Shown: positions 21,870 through 34,889, numbered from the stretch's first letter. The stretch is DNA of 64,000 nucleotides from Nymphaea colorata (GCF_008831285.2 NC_045142.1:25247876-25311875), one strand, 5' to 3'. Program-made: numbers and translations. The notes: a model not told the origin generated them from the letters alone.

Positions 21870-24821
21870 TGTTGGGAACTATACCCGACATCGACCTAAT
21901 CTAGCTACAGTATGGTCCGCGAATGTCATGATCTTTGAGGGAGAACCACAAGAACATAGGCGTAGGAAAGTTAATACAAATTTTCTACTTGGTCGGACAG
22001 ACATCCCAATAGAAAAACCCTTAGGACAGAGGTACAAGTAAAGTTTCCCGACCCACAAAGTCTATTCCTACTACGGAAACTAGGGAATACAGGCTTTACA
22101 AACGTGAGCGATACAAGAGTTCACTCACACACATTCACATCATACAAACCACAACTAACGAAGCAAACCACACCCTGAGAACCCAGTAGGTGGCTAGCTG
22201 CCCTGCGGTTGTGTCATTGGCTGTGGGCCTTGGAGGAACCGCGCGTGGTAGCGGTGGCTTCAGCTAGGCAAAAGCAAGAAATTGCAAAAGCAAAGGAAGC
22301 AAAGACTATCACCCCGATATCTACAAAGGGGATGAGAGCGTTACCGGCGAGAAGGACCCGGCGTAATCAGCAAGTGACCCCAGGGGAATACCCACAGCAA
22401 GCCGCTCCCTGGAGTATCTCAGCTACAAAGGTGATGGAGGTGAGAAGACTCGGTCCGCCTGACTGAGGGAAGGAGAGTGGAGAAGTAGAGGGTTCGGCCT
22501 GCCTGGCCGAGCTGTGCCGAAGACAAAAGGTTCAAGGGCCTCGGCCCGCCAGGCCGCAGGTGAGTATTGCTGCGAGATAACCCGCTTGGCCGAAGAGGTG
22601 TTGTCGATAGCACAAGGGGTGCCGGTGCTAGAGGAGAGGCAACCGCAATCCGGAGGTGAGGATGGCTGATGTTGGTGCTGCAGGGCTCAACCCGCCTGGC
22701 CGAGCGTTGGCGACGAAGGCTGACTGATGGATAGGACTCGGGTATGAACGACTAGGTTCGAATCAAGAGAGGCTAAGGACCTAGGTGACTCAAAGACCTT
22801 CTTATTTTGGATTCATTCACGGGTAAGAAGGGTCCGAGAATAAGCTTAGGTGGTTCGGACTGAGGGGGGCTAGGTCAAGGTCCAAGGTTGGAGTCGGGTC
22901 CGAGTTGGTCAAAGTAGGGACTAGGTCTGTTATGGAAAGAGGATACGAGATGGCGCGAGTAATTAGCGCCAGTTACCAAAAGAGGAGAAGGCGAGCGGGG
23001 AAAAGAAGCACGCTTAAGAAGGGAAGAGGTGAGGTGGCATCTGAAACAGAAGGAGGAGACGTGGCAGCGCGAGTGACTTGGCCGGTTTCCTATTTTGTAG
23101 GAACGACTAAGGAACATGCGAAACATCTTCATGGCAAGGGAGGGCATGCTGGTCGGCGAGCTCCTCCAATGGATGCCACGTGACTCCTTTGGACGGTGAG
23201 GATGAGAAGGGTCGACGAGGTGGCACCCTAGCCGTTTATGAAAATAAACGGCTAAGGAAGGTGCCTCAAGAGCCGGCGGCTATGGAAAACTTAACCCTAA
23301 ACGCCAACTATGATCCATACTAATTTACCCTTGCTCAAAATTAATCAACTTTACGAATATTAACCTGGGTAATTCGGGAAAGGACTGCCGGTGACTTCCG
23401 GTGGTCGGCATAGTAGCAGCGGCGATGGAATAAAAAGGAATCCGGCCAGTGCTAGAACTCCCACGATACTACTCCAACGAATTTCAAAATACACCGAGAA
23501 GATTCTTAGCTTCGGGCGATTCTTTGGTACTAATTTCACACACGAATCTTGCCCGGAGTTAGGATTTAGACGTCGATGTATTGCGGTTATACGGACACTT
23601 GAACAAGCCCAAGACCGAGAAGACAAGCTCTCACTCGCGGACTAGTTCCTCTCGAATCCGAACGCCCAACCGGTGGACAAATCTAGATTTCAATTGGCCA
23701 AGAAAAGGGGACTTTCCAGAGGAGTTTCACAGTGATTTTCAGCCATAGACTGAGATCAACCTCTCAGAGATGCCAAGGGGTAAACCTAGCCTTAGAGCCG
23801 CGTATCTTGCTAATACTCCTCCTATTGATTAAACTCAAATGCTTAAACCAAACGAATTTGTGTACTTGCTTTTAGAAGGACGAGGGAGATCGATTTGCTT
23901 CTTTGAAAAGGCCGGTGATCCAAGATTGATTCCGGCGACTTGAGGAATCTTCTTAGATTCGTGTTGGCCTCTATTCTCCCGACTGTTTTAGGGAGAATGC
24001 CCCTTGCGCATGGATCGCTTATCTTGTTGAAACTTGCGGGAAAGAAGAAACTGATGGCTAGAGAGAAGCAGCTGATAACTCCTACCTTGGAAGATCGATT
24101 GCCTCGCGGGGAGAAGAGGAAACGAGGTCCCGGGTTGAGAAGAGAAACGTCACGATCCTTTGATGGTAGAGAGCCGTCGCCACCACGGAAATGAAAGAGT
24201 TCTCTGGCCGGCTCGAAGAAGGAGGTGCGGGGAGGAAGAAGAAGATCACACGATGAGGGGATGAGAGAGCAAGTACGAGCGAGAGACCGGAGAGAGAGTT
24301 TGATGCTCAAAATGATTTTATTCAACTTTATGCATACCCAAATCAAAGTACATGAAAACCTTAAATACTAACCTACCGTCTCAGTTCCTAATTGGCTCGA
24401 ACTGGGACGCTCACACAACTTAAGCAAAATGCATAAGCAAATCCAGCAAATCGAGACGAGACATCTCATGAGTTCAAACAATACTGAAAGCAAAAGAGTC
24501 TCTTGGCCTTGCCGTGATGGCTCAGCCCGCAACTCACCTAGGCTCGGTCCTAGGCTACCTCGAATGACCTGGTCGGACTAGACTCATGACTTCATTAAAT
24601 CTAAAACGGGTATAGTCCCTCTTGAGCCCTGTAGATCCGCTCCTGCTGCCTGTGATGCTCTACCCACTTCGCCCTCAATAGCATCACTTGGTCATTCATT
24701 TAACCTCTTTAGGTGCAGTTTCATCTACGCCTATCCCTGTTATTGCCCTGACCGAGGCTGCCCGACTGGTCTCGGCACCATCGGCCCTGGATCTTGACCT
24801 TCTAGTGGTTGGTCTGTAACA
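21870..24821 (-). repeat. LTR B (2952 bp)
   Basis: Same termini as LTR A. It shares the 286-bp deletion with LTR A. It also has its own loss of about 58 bp near 22497, between two of the hairpin iterons, consistent with recombination between the short repeats. It serves as 3' LTR for internal region 2. Confidence 0.92.
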
Positions 24822-24836
24822 GATCCTCCCTCCTTA
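24822..24836 (-). other. Polypurine tract next to LTR B
   Basis: Minus-strand TAAGGAGGGAGGATC, identical to the tract beside LTR A, directly adjoins the LTR. Confidence 0.85.
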
Positions 24837-27800
24837 GATGGACTTTGTCCCCAAGCTCCTGCCATTGGAAACCGGTGGGAGATTTGATCAAACTCTTCCC
24901 ATGAGGTACCACTATCAGACCCTTCTTATTCTACTAACACTTTATGTCTGACTCTGTCCTGCCTCTGAACGTACCTGTGTCGTAGTATACGATAAGGTGT
25001 TGGCAGTTGGTCTGGCACATGCTCTATGCTGTTGGGACCAACCCAAAGTGAGGCTTCAGCCGAGATACATAGAACACATGATGTCCAAGGGCTGTTCTGG
25101 GTAAGGCCAATCGATAGGCGGCCCTTTTGACTTCATGAATTATAGGGTAAGACTCATGATACCTTGGCAATAACTTTGAGTAAGGCTGCACGAGAAGGGG
25201 CTTTTGCCTCATCGAGAGCCGTTTCAACCAGATGTAAGCTAAGACTTCTTCTCTGGATCGTAACTCACAGTTCACTCCATCTACAACTGTCGTTTCCCCT
25301 TCGTATATGGGAATCAACGGGAGAGGAAACCCATAAGGTGCTTCATATGGGGTGATCCCGGTTGAGGTGTGTCAGCTCGTGTTGTACGACCATTCGGCCC
25401 ATGAGAGATATTTAGCCCAAGTGTTAGGCCTTTCCCCAGCAAAACAACGTAGATAGGTCTCTAGGGATATGTTTACTATCTCGCTCTGCCCATCCGTCTG
25501 GGGATGATGGGCAGTGATGTACTGCAGTGTACCTAAGGTACCCTATGAATATTAAATCTTTGTCACATACGATGACTTAAAGTACCCGATGCAGCTTTCT
25601 AACGTATTCATGACAGACGTTTGCAACCATTGGTCATTGATACATCTTAGGTAGATGGGCAAAATGGTTGTACTTGGTTAATCTGTCTACTACAACCATT
25701 ACTGTCTCTTTGTTCTCAGACTTAGGCATTGCATCAATGAAGTTCATGGTTACGTCGACCCATGACTTCGAAAGAACTGGAAGCGGATTCATGTGGTCTG
25801 GCGGTTTAATGGTTTCGTATTTTTCTCATTGGCAAATGGCGCACCCTTTTACGAAACCTAGGACATCTGCTTTCATGTCCTGCCACCAAAATTGGGTCTT
25901 TATCCTCTATAGAGTCTTTGCGACCCCTTCATGACCCACTGAAGGTGTCGAGTGGAAGTGCTGCAGCAAATCTGTCTTCCGTATCGACCGAGTGGGTATG
26001 ACAGCTCGGTTCTTTCATTAAAGAACATTCTCTTTCATAGTATAATGGGGTATGGACTCGGCATTCTGTTGGGTGACTGGGGGTCGTATAAGACGGAGCC
26101 CTTCATCATTCATTTGCTCGTTTGTTATTCTCTCCCAAAGGTCTGTTTCAAGAACCGAAAGAGTGTTTAGCTGTTCACTTAATCGTGAGAAAGCATCTGC
26201 TGCATTGTTCTCCGAACCACATTTATATTCAATGCTGAAGTCGTACCCTAATAGTTTTGCCAACCATCTATGTTGGGTTGGTGTAGATACCATCTACTTC
26301 AACATGCGTCTTAAGCTATTGTGGTATGTTTTCATGGTGAACCGACGTCCGATCAAATATGGCATCCATTTATTCACTGCTAAAACGATGGCCAATGACT
26401 CCTTCTCATACGTGGACAGAGGCTTGCCACGGTTAGTTAGTGCCTTAGACATGTAAGTAATTGGGTGCTTGTCCCGGCTAAGCACTGCCCCAACGCCCGT
26501 GTCACACATGTCGGTTTCCACTATGAACTATTTGTTGAAATCGGGTAGTGATAGCACTGGTGCAGACATTAGGGCCGATTTCAATTTATCTAAGGCGGTT
26601 CTGGTTTTTTTCGTCCCTACAAATGCCCCCTTCTTCAACATTTGTATAAATGGGGCTGCAATCATGCCATAACCTTGTATCAATCGTCTGTAATATCCTG
26701 TGAGGTCGAGGAAGCCTCGTAATCCCTTTAAATCATTGGGCAGTGGCCATGCTTCCATGGCTTGCAACTTTTCAGGGTTTGCCCGAAACCCCTCTCAGGA
26801 AACTATGTACCTGAGATATCCGATTGAAGTTTGTCAAAAACTGCACTTGAACTGTTTCGCATAGAGTGTGTTTGCCCTTAGAATTGATAAGACCTTCGTA
26901 AGATTTAAGACATGCTCTTCTATTGACTAACTATACACCAGGATGTCATAAAAAAATACTAACATGAAATTCCTCAGGTGGCTCCAAAATGTGTCGTTCA
27001 TACACCTCTGAAAGGTAGTCGGTGTATTCGTTAGCCCAAATGGCATTACAAGGAATTCGTAATGCCCGTCGTGGGTCCTAAACGCAGTCTTTCCCACATC
27101 ACCTTCGTGCATCCTCATTTGGTGATACCCTGCTCTGATATCTAATTTGGAGAATATAATAGCACTCGTCAATTCGTCGAGCAGTTCATCTATTACTAGA
27201 ATTGGGTGTCTGTCTTTTACAATAGTCTCGTTGAGGGCCATGTAGTCTACACAGAATCGCCAAGTGTTATCATTTTTCTTCACAACAGGACCGGTGAGGA
27301 AAAAGAGCTACTACTTGGCCGAACGATGCCATCTTCCGACATCTCTTTTACCAATCTCTCTATCTCAGTTTTTTGGTGGTAGTCGTAATTGTAAGGTCTG
27401 ACGTTTATTAGCTCTGTCCCGTTATTAAGTAATATTCAATGATCATATGATCGTTTTGGAGGCAATCCTTTGGGTTCTTCAAACACGTCTTCAAACTGGT
27501 CTAGTACATATTGTACCTCCGCAGGCACTAATTCTTCTTCTTTGTTCTTCAGAGGCACATCCGTGGCCATAGCAACCAACCAATACGTGGGTTGCTGGGC
27601 CTCAATAGCCTTGAGGGCTGCTTTTGGTGCCACCGTGGTATTAACAGCTGTGAGGGTGACGGGCTGATCGCCTTCCTCAGCAAACGTCATGGTCATGTTC
27701 TTGAAGTCCCAAGAGATGACTCCAAGAGTTTCCAGCCATTTAACACCTAAAATCAAGTCTGCTCCCTTTAAGGGCATGACTAATAACTCCACTGTAAATG

Positions 27801-29958
27801 GTGATTTTAGCAATGGGAGTCTGCTCAGTCAAGGGGTACTTTCTTTTCTCTGCTACCTCTAGACTCAGGATGTTGTGAGTCGCGCCTAAGTCTAGTAACA
27901 CTATAACATTTTTCCCCTTAATTTTCCCCATGACCCGCATGGCGTTGGGCCTATTGGGGTCCATCATCGAGTAGCAAGTGTCCTCTTCAATCACTTGCTC
28001 CACGGCTTCTTCCATTGTGGAATTAACGGTAGGGAGTGTTTCCTTCAATGGGGTTGGGTCATCTTCTTCCTTATCATCGATGACCACATAAGCACAAAAT
28101 TCTTTGCACACATGGTCCTTGTGTCATTTATCCTTGCATTGAAACATTGATTATTCTTGATCATTTCTTCCCGCTCTTTTTTGCTTTTTTTTTTAGTGAT
28201 GTATGTAACCGGAACTTTCTCACAAAAAGTGGGTCTAGTTCCTTCACGCTGGGAGGTTTGGGGTGCCTCTCGGTTGAATGTCCGGGGTGCGGGAGGTGCT
28301 TTCGAACTGCTAGCAGTATAGCTTCTGTTGGGCTTGTACAAAGCACTCTTTCGCCAATTTCTGTCTTCGATTGACCTGGCCATATCAAAGCATTCTACTA
28401 GTTCCATGTGGCGGTACGTTTGCATGTCTATTTTAACATCTTCTTTCAGCCCTCCTATGAATGCTCCAACCAATGCGACCATACTAGACAACTTCTCAAA
28501 TTGTCGCTAATAGTCTTGTACCGTAGTGGTCTACTGCAAATTTTTCAACTCCACATCATAGTCGATGTGAGTTGACTCTCAGAACCGGACTTGTAAGTCG
28601 GCTTTTAATTGTTCTCATTTTATGATGGTTATGTTTGTACCAAATGTACCAGCTCATGGCTTCACCATTAAAGTACATTTCTGCAGTAATTGTCCACTCA
28701 TTTCGTGGGACATGTTGACACAAGAAGTATTGTTCTGACTTATAAATTCATTCTTTGACTCCGAATCCACTGAATAGAGGGAATTCAAATTTGAAAGTAG
28801 GAAACCTTCTTTGGTTGTTATTCCTATTGTCTTGGTTTTCCCTATATTCCTCATCTTCAATCGCTCATGTTCTCCGACAATTAGGTGGATCATGGGGTGG
28901 TGGTGGTGGTACAAGGTGCTCCCTATTTAGCCCGGGTTGTGTCCCTGACGGTTGCGGGTCTGGCGGTAACCGGTTAGGGAGGCTGGTAAAACAAGTGGGG
29001 GAGGTTCCATGTTGGCTCTTGCCCCTTCTTGGCTGGTTCCAACGTAAGATGTCGTGGTTTGGGCTCCGGTGGTGAAAGCCATATTCGGGAGATTGAGATT
29101 AGCTCCTAGAAGGCCTCTTTCCAAACCGAAAGTAGGATTGGGTCCATGAAAGCCAACTATCGGGTTAGGCCCTCGATAGCTGAGGATGGGGTTAGGGCCT
29201 TGAACTGTGGGACCTCCACAAGTTGCGGTATGGGCTTGAAAAGCGGTTAAGGTGTGGAGCATGGACTTTATCTCATCAAGCTCCTTTAATCTAGTCATTT
29301 CCTGCCTCACCAAAGCAAGTTTACTCTCTAGGAGGGAGACTCGGTCTAGGGTGAAAGTTTGTATGTCAATCGAATCTACTCATAGGTGCTCTCCATGACT
29401 GGAGGCGTCCTCTTCTTGGCCGGATGAACCACCTACCGTCTGCTTTGCTTTCTTGGCTATGTATTGTCTGTCAGCTTGGAGTAAAGCTCAAGGTACTGTA
29501 AACAACTAAGGGACTGCTAAAAATGGAAAGTGCTGCTACTATATACTGAAGAAAAACCGAAACTGGCTTTAACAAAAACCAAACTGCCCACGCTGTCGAG
29601 CTGCCTCTGCCCGTGCACTCGTCGACAAGGGAGACGGGTTGGCCAGCCTGCAACCGCACCCTCCTGGTGCCTCGACTGCTCTACCAGACTCTAAGGTGGG
29701 ACTTGAATTGTCGTGCCCGCCTGGCGCCTCGGCAACGCACCGTCAATCTAGTCGACCCTCGGTAGTGCCCTTGCATTACCCGCACTTACTGCCTATGTAG
29801 CAGGCCTGGCCGTGAGCAACACACAGCATAAATCTATCAAAAACCCGAAATAAACACTGACACAAACTATATACCAATCGTTGGCAAGAAGTCCAACAAA
29901 AAACCGAAAAGAATACCACTGCACAACTGCCCTCTGCACTTACTACTGCTCCTCGAAG

Positions 29959-29971
29959 GGCTTTGATACAA
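29959..29971 (-). other. Primer binding site, tRNA-iMet type
   Basis: The minus strand reads TTGTATCAAAGCC two bases downstream of the end of LTR C. It matches the common plant tRNA-iMet primer site TGGTATCAGAGCC at 11 of 13 positions. Its location confirms that LTR C is the 5' LTR and that the element lies on the minus strand. Confidence 0.8.
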
Positions 29972-29973
29972 AT

Positions 29974-32900
29974 TGTTGGGAACTATACTTGGCGTCGACC
30001 TAATCTAGCCACGGTACGGTCCCTGAATGCCAGGATCTACGAGAGAGAACCACAATAACAAAGGCCTAAGAAAGTTAGTACAAATTTTCTTCCCAGCCGG
30101 ACAGAAACCTTTAGGACAAATGTACAAGTAAAGCTTCTCGACCCACAAAGTCTATTCCAACTATAGAAACTAGGGAATACAGACTTTACAAACACGAGTG
30201 ATACAAGAGTTCACTCACAAATCACTCACATGCACATTCACACCATACAAACCACAACTAACGAAGCAAACCACACCCTGAGAACCCAGTAAGTGGCTAG
30301 CTACCCTCGGTTGTGTCCTTGGCTGTGGGCCTCGAAGGAACCGCACGGGGTAGCGGTGGCTTGAGACGGGCTAAATTCTGAAATTACAAAAGCAAAGGAA
30401 ACAAAGACTACCACCCCGATATCTACAAGGGGGATGAGAGTGTTACTGGCCGAGAAGGACACAATGTAATCAACAAGTGACCCCAGGGGAATACTCGCGG
30501 CAAGCCACTCCCTGGAGTATCTTAGCTACAGAGGTGATAGAGGTGAGAAGACTCGGTCCGCCTGATCGATGGAAGGAGAGTGGAGAGGTAGAGGGCTCGG
30601 CCCACCTGGCCGAGGGAGAGAGGGATGCAGAAGCATAGGTCTCGGCCCGCATGGTCGAGAGGGAGGAAGGGAGACAAGGCTCGGCCTGCCTAGCCGAGGG
30701 TGAGTAATGCTGCAGGACAAGCCGCCTGGCTGAAGAGTGTTGCCGATAGCGCAAGGGGTGCCAGTGCTAGAGGAGAGGCAACCACAATTCGGAGGCGAGG
30801 ATGGCTGATGTTGGTGTTGCAGGGCTCGACCCGCCTGTTGAGGGTTGGCGACGAAGGCCGACTGATGGACAAGACTTTGATATGAACAACTAGGTTCGGA
30901 TCAAGAAAGGCTAAGGAACCTAGGTGACTCAATGGTCTTCTTATTCTGGATTCCTTCACGGGTAAGAAGGGTCCGAGAATAAGTTTAGGTGGTTCAGACT
31001 TAGGGGGGCTAGGTCAAGGTCCAAGGTTGGAGTCAGGTCTGGGTTAGTCAAAGTAGGGACTAGTCCAATGAGGTTAGACCTGGGTTAGGTTTGACTGGGT
31101 TCAGACTAGCTTGAGGTGGGCTAGGTCCGGACTGAGGGGTTGACCAAAGAAGGTTGACTAGGTTTTGACTAAGGTCTAGAGGTTATGCGAGAAGGCGATG
31201 AGACTTTGGGAAACGGCGGCTACAAATAAGGAAAGTGGCTGCGGTTTCCTCGCTAGGGAGGTTGCAATAACTTGAGGGGAGCTGAATAGGAAAGTAACAG
31301 AAGCAAGGGGGCAGGTGGCACTCATGGAAAGAGCCGTTGCCCACTTATGTCCGTTATGAAAAGGGGATAAGAGATGACGCGAGTAATTAGCGCCAGTTAC
31401 CAAAAGAGGAGAAGGTGCGCGGGGAAAAGAAGCTCGCTAAAGAAGGGAAGAGGTGAGGTGGCGTCCAAAACAGAAGGAGGAGACAAGGTGACACGAGTGA
31501 CTTGGCCGGTTTCCTATTTTGTAGGAACGGCTAAGGAACATGCGAAACAACTTTATGGCAAGGGAGGGCAAGCTGGTCGGCGAGCTCCTCCGATGGATGC
31601 CACGTGGCTCCTTGGGACGGTGATGATGAGGTGCCGCCCTAGCCGTTTATGGAAGAAACGGCTAAGGAAGGTGCCTCAAGGACCGGCGGTTATGGAGAAC
31701 TTAACCCTAAACGCCAACTATGATCTGAACTAATTTACCCTTGCTCAAAATTAATCAACTTTACAAATATTAACTCAAGCAAGGGGTAATTCGGGAAAGG
31801 ATTGCCGGTGACTTCCGATGGTCGGAATAGTAGCAGCGGCGAAGGAATAAGAAGGAATCCGACCCATGCTAGAACTCCCACGATAGTATTCCAACAAATT
31901 CCAAAATACACCGAGATGATTCTTAGCTTCGGGCGTTTCTTTTAGTACTAATTTCACACACGAATATTGCCCAGAGTTAGGATTTAGACGCCAATGTATT
32001 GCGGTTATCCGGTGACTTGAACTAGCCCAAGACCGAGAAGACAAGCTCTCACTCTCGGCCTAGTTCATCTCGAATCCGAACGCCCAACCGGTAGAGAAAT
32101 CCAGATTTCGATTGGCCAAGAAAAAAAGACTTTTCAGAGGAGTTTTACCGTGATTTTCAGTCGTGGACTGAGATCAACCTCTTGAGGTTGTTGAGGGATA
32201 AACCTAGCCTTAGAGCCATGGATCTTGCTAATACTCCTCCTATTGATTAAACCCAAATGCTTAAACCAAACGAATTTGTGTACTTACCTCTAGAAGGACG
32301 AGGGGAATCGATTTGCTTCTTTGAAAAGGCCGGTGATCCAAGGTTGAATCCGGCGACTTGAGGAATCTTCTTAGACTCGTGCTGGCCTCTATTCCCCCGA
32401 CTGTTTTAGGGAGAATGCACCTTGCGCACAGATCACTTATCTTGTTGAAACTTGCAGGAAAGAAGAAACCAATTGCTAGAGAGAAGCAACCGATAACTTC
32501 TACCTTGGAAGATCGATTGCCGCACAGGAAGAAGAGGGAACGAGGTCCCGGTTGAGAAGAGAAACGCCAGGATCCTTTGATGGTGGAGAGTCGTCGCACA
32601 CCACGGAAATGAAAGGGTTCTCTGGCCAGCCCGAAGAAGGAGGTGCGGGGAGGAAGAAGAATATCACACGACGAGGGGGATGAGAGAGCAAGGACGAGCG
32701 AGAGAGAGGAGAGAGAGTTTGATGCTCAAAATGATTTCATTCAACTTCAAGCATACCCAATCAAAGTACATGAAAACCTTAAATACTAACCTACCGACTC
32801 GGTTCCTAATTGGCTCGAACCGGGATGCTCACACAACTTAAGCAAAATGCATAAGCAAATCAAGCAAATCGAGATGAGATGTCTCATGATTTCAAACAAT

Positions 32901-33184
32901 ACTGAAAGCAAAAGAGTCTCTTGGCCTTGCCGTGATGTCTCAGCCCACAACTCACCTATGCTACCTCGAATGACCTGGTCAGACTAGACTCATGAATCAA
33001 TTAGATTTAAACCGGGTATAGTCCCTCTTGAGCCCTATAGATCCGTTCCTGCTACCTGTGTCTAGTCCGTGATGCTCCACCCACTCCACCCTTAATAGCA
33101 CCACTTGGTCATTCATTTAACTTCTTTAGGTGCAGTTTCATCATCGGCCCTAGATCTCGACCTCCTAGTGGTTTATCTGTAACA
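29974..33184 (-). repeat. LTR C (3211 bp)
   Basis: The 5' LTR of the original insertion. It begins TGTTGGGAACTATACTTGG and ends TCTGTAACA on the plus strand. Compared with LTRs A and B it has many single-base differences and about 286 extra bases (about 31063-31348), flanked by short GTCC repeats. Hairpin iterons recur near 30597-30700. The sequence to the right (AGTGTTGTGGG) is outside the element. Confidence 0.92.
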
Positions 33185-33450
33185 AGTGTTGTGGGAGTGG
33201 GAGAGAGGTGGATTTCTCTACTCATTACTGCCTCACGCCGCTCGGAAATCCACCCATGTGACTAAATCCACCCATGTGACTACTTCCCTCCATCCTTCCC
33301 TCCTTTTAGCCCTTGCTAGCATTAGGGAATGGTGCTCATGGGTCCTGTTAAGTTTAAAAAGGCAGCGTTATGCCATTCCGATGTTTTATTATCAAAACAT
33401 TGGTAATCATGATGAAAATGACACGTATATGCCGAGAGTCATCATTCAGT

Positions 33451-33452
<2 letters not shown>

Positions 33453-33530
<78 letters not shown>
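33453..33530. repeat. (AT)n microsatellite, 78 bp
   Basis: The longest pure AT dinucleotide tract in the window, about 270 bases past the end of LTR C. Confidence 0.95.
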
Positions 33531-33533
<3 letters not shown>

Positions 33534-34035
33534 GAGGTAGGGACAACTTAATATTGATATTCCTAACTTCAAAATTACCTTATTGATTAATTAGAATCAT
33601 GTTTTTTTTACATCATAAACAGTTAAGAAAACATTTAAGAGAAAAACAATGAAAACAAAGTTACTAGTATTTTAGTTTTATAGTATTAGTTAAGATCAAT
33701 GTTTTTGTGCTTTTAAATAGCTAGAGATATCATTCACTAATTATATAATATAAGCACGCATCCTTATTATTCGCTATAAATTGATAAACTTACTTCGCAT
33801 TTAAAGTCATGCTTTCTTATACGTATGCAACGAACTTCAAAGGTGAAAACGCACGATTGAACCTGAAACCTGATGCTGTCCTAATATAAAAACAAAAATA
33901 ATAAATCTTTTGTGATTTTATAATATTTTAACCGTAAAATGCCCGTTAGTAAGATAGTAAAAAAAACTGTTGGAAATTTGACTGTAATATTGTATATTTA
34001 CATATCATAAATTTATGGATTTAAATTTTAAAATT

Positions 34036-34038
<3 letters not shown>

Positions 34039-34084
<46 letters not shown>
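34039..34084. repeat. (AT)n microsatellite
   Basis: Pure AT dinucleotide tract of about 46 bp. Confidence 0.95.
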
Positions 34085-34088
<4 letters not shown>

Positions 34089-34568
34089 CGAACCATGTGG
34101 CTCGGAACACACCTCGTGAACCTACCAAACGCCTGGAGGAACCTGCCGCACACGAAAAGGTCGGTCTTCACCGAGCTCACGTGCCGACAACAGCCTCCGA
34201 GGCGGTGCCCACGAGTTGGAGCAGATCTATCTCCCTCCTTGCTCCAATCCAGATTCATTAATATAAGACACGAGAACTCATATCCAGATCTATAACGCGC
34301 TCAACATACTGACTTCCGGACCCATTACGGTCGCACCACGGCAGCTCGAGACCTTTTCTCACCAAACAGAAGTGGCGAATCACTGGATCCAATACAGAGA
34401 GATCCATTAATCTAATACGTGGCAGGATCCAGATCGAACTCCAGACCTGATAAAAGAGAGGATCCACAATGGTTTCTGAACCTGGACCAATACTCCCAGA
34501 CCCGTACCCAAACCTTTTACCTGTCGCCTTTATTATCTCTTTGGGAAACAACCGGCAGTCCGCATCTC

Positions 34569-34576
34569 AAACCCTA
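34569..34576 (+). promoter_or_regulatory. Telo-box upstream of the PWWP gene
   Basis: AAACCCTA, the plant telo-box, lies about 540 bases before the start codon. Telo-boxes are common near transcription starts of plant housekeeping and growth-related genes. The surrounding pyrimidine-rich sequence fits a promoter or leader. Confidence 0.4.
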
Positions 34577-34889
34577 GTTCCCTTTTTTTCGCCTTTTTGT
34601 TTGATTTTTCATTTTTTTTTTTAATATTGTTCTTCGATTTCCTTTCCCTCCCTTTTTCTCGTGTTCCTTATCTTCGATCCCAAGTCGAGGGGTTCGCCGT
34701 CCGGCGAGGGTCTTCTCCGAAGGGTTTTGTTTCGGGGGCGATCCCAACGGAGGTACGGTCATCAGTGCCCTGTTCGTTTTAGGGTTTTCTTCGTTTCTTT
34801 CATTTTCTTTCCCGTGGTTCCTCTCATTTATCCGGAACATTAGGGCTTTCTCGTTGCTTTGGTAGTTGACGTTTCGTTTTTGCTCTTGG

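Larger units (their letters stand above)
21405..27734. repeat. Segmental tandem duplication, unit 2
   Basis: Second copy of the unit: host flank (21405-21869), LTR B (21870-24821) and the matching part of internal region 2 (24822-27734). Beyond 27734 internal region 2 continues with sequence absent from unit 1, which shows that the right end of unit 1 is the new junction. Confidence 0.85.
24822..29973 (-). pseudogene. Gypsy gag-pol remnant (internal region 2), full length but degenerate
   Basis: This 5.15 kb region keeps the whole gene order. Gag lies at about 28045-29460, with an N-terminal coiled or low-complexity part and a capsid-like segment broken by frameshifts; the zinc-knuckle region has lost the regular CCHC pattern. 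Protease lies at about 27740-28111, and its active-site triad reads D-L-G because codon 27887-27889 is TTA. In the RT (26927-27283) the first Asp of FFDD is Tyr (codon 26948-26950). RNase H (26294-26521) and the RNase H-integrase linker (26018-26293) are intact blocks. The integrase zinc region keeps CAIC but has a TGA two codons later. The integrase C-terminal segment (25024-25317) precedes a chromodomain-like tail. Several independent inactivating changes show an old copy. Confidence 0.9.
15481..33184 (-). mobile_element. Ty3/Gypsy LTR retrotransposon complex with three LTRs
   Basis: The element reads right to left. The order on the plus strand is LTR A, truncated internal region 1, duplicated host flank, LTR B, full-length internal region 2, LTR C. 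Gene order on the minus strand is gag, protease, reverse transcriptase, RNase H, integrase, which defines Ty3/Gypsy rather than Copia. LTR ends are TGTTGGG and TAACA, giving the canonical TG...CA. A tRNA-iMet-like primer site and a polypurine tract sit at the correct ends. The bases beside the outer LTRs are GGTGT (left) and AGTGT (right), a plausible 5-bp target duplication with one change. The integrase tail has a chromodomain-like segment, so a chromovirus lineage is likely but not proven. All reading frames are broken, so neither copy looks autonomous. Confidence 0.92.
33185..34560. other. Intergenic region between retrotransposon and PWWP gene
   Basis: No gene is supported. It holds two (AT)n tracts (33453-33530 and 34039-34084) and, from 34085 to about 34550, a GC-richer stretch with recurring CAGATCTAT- and GGATCCA-type words that looks like a transposon fragment but has no recognisable coding domain. 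Confidence 0.6.
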
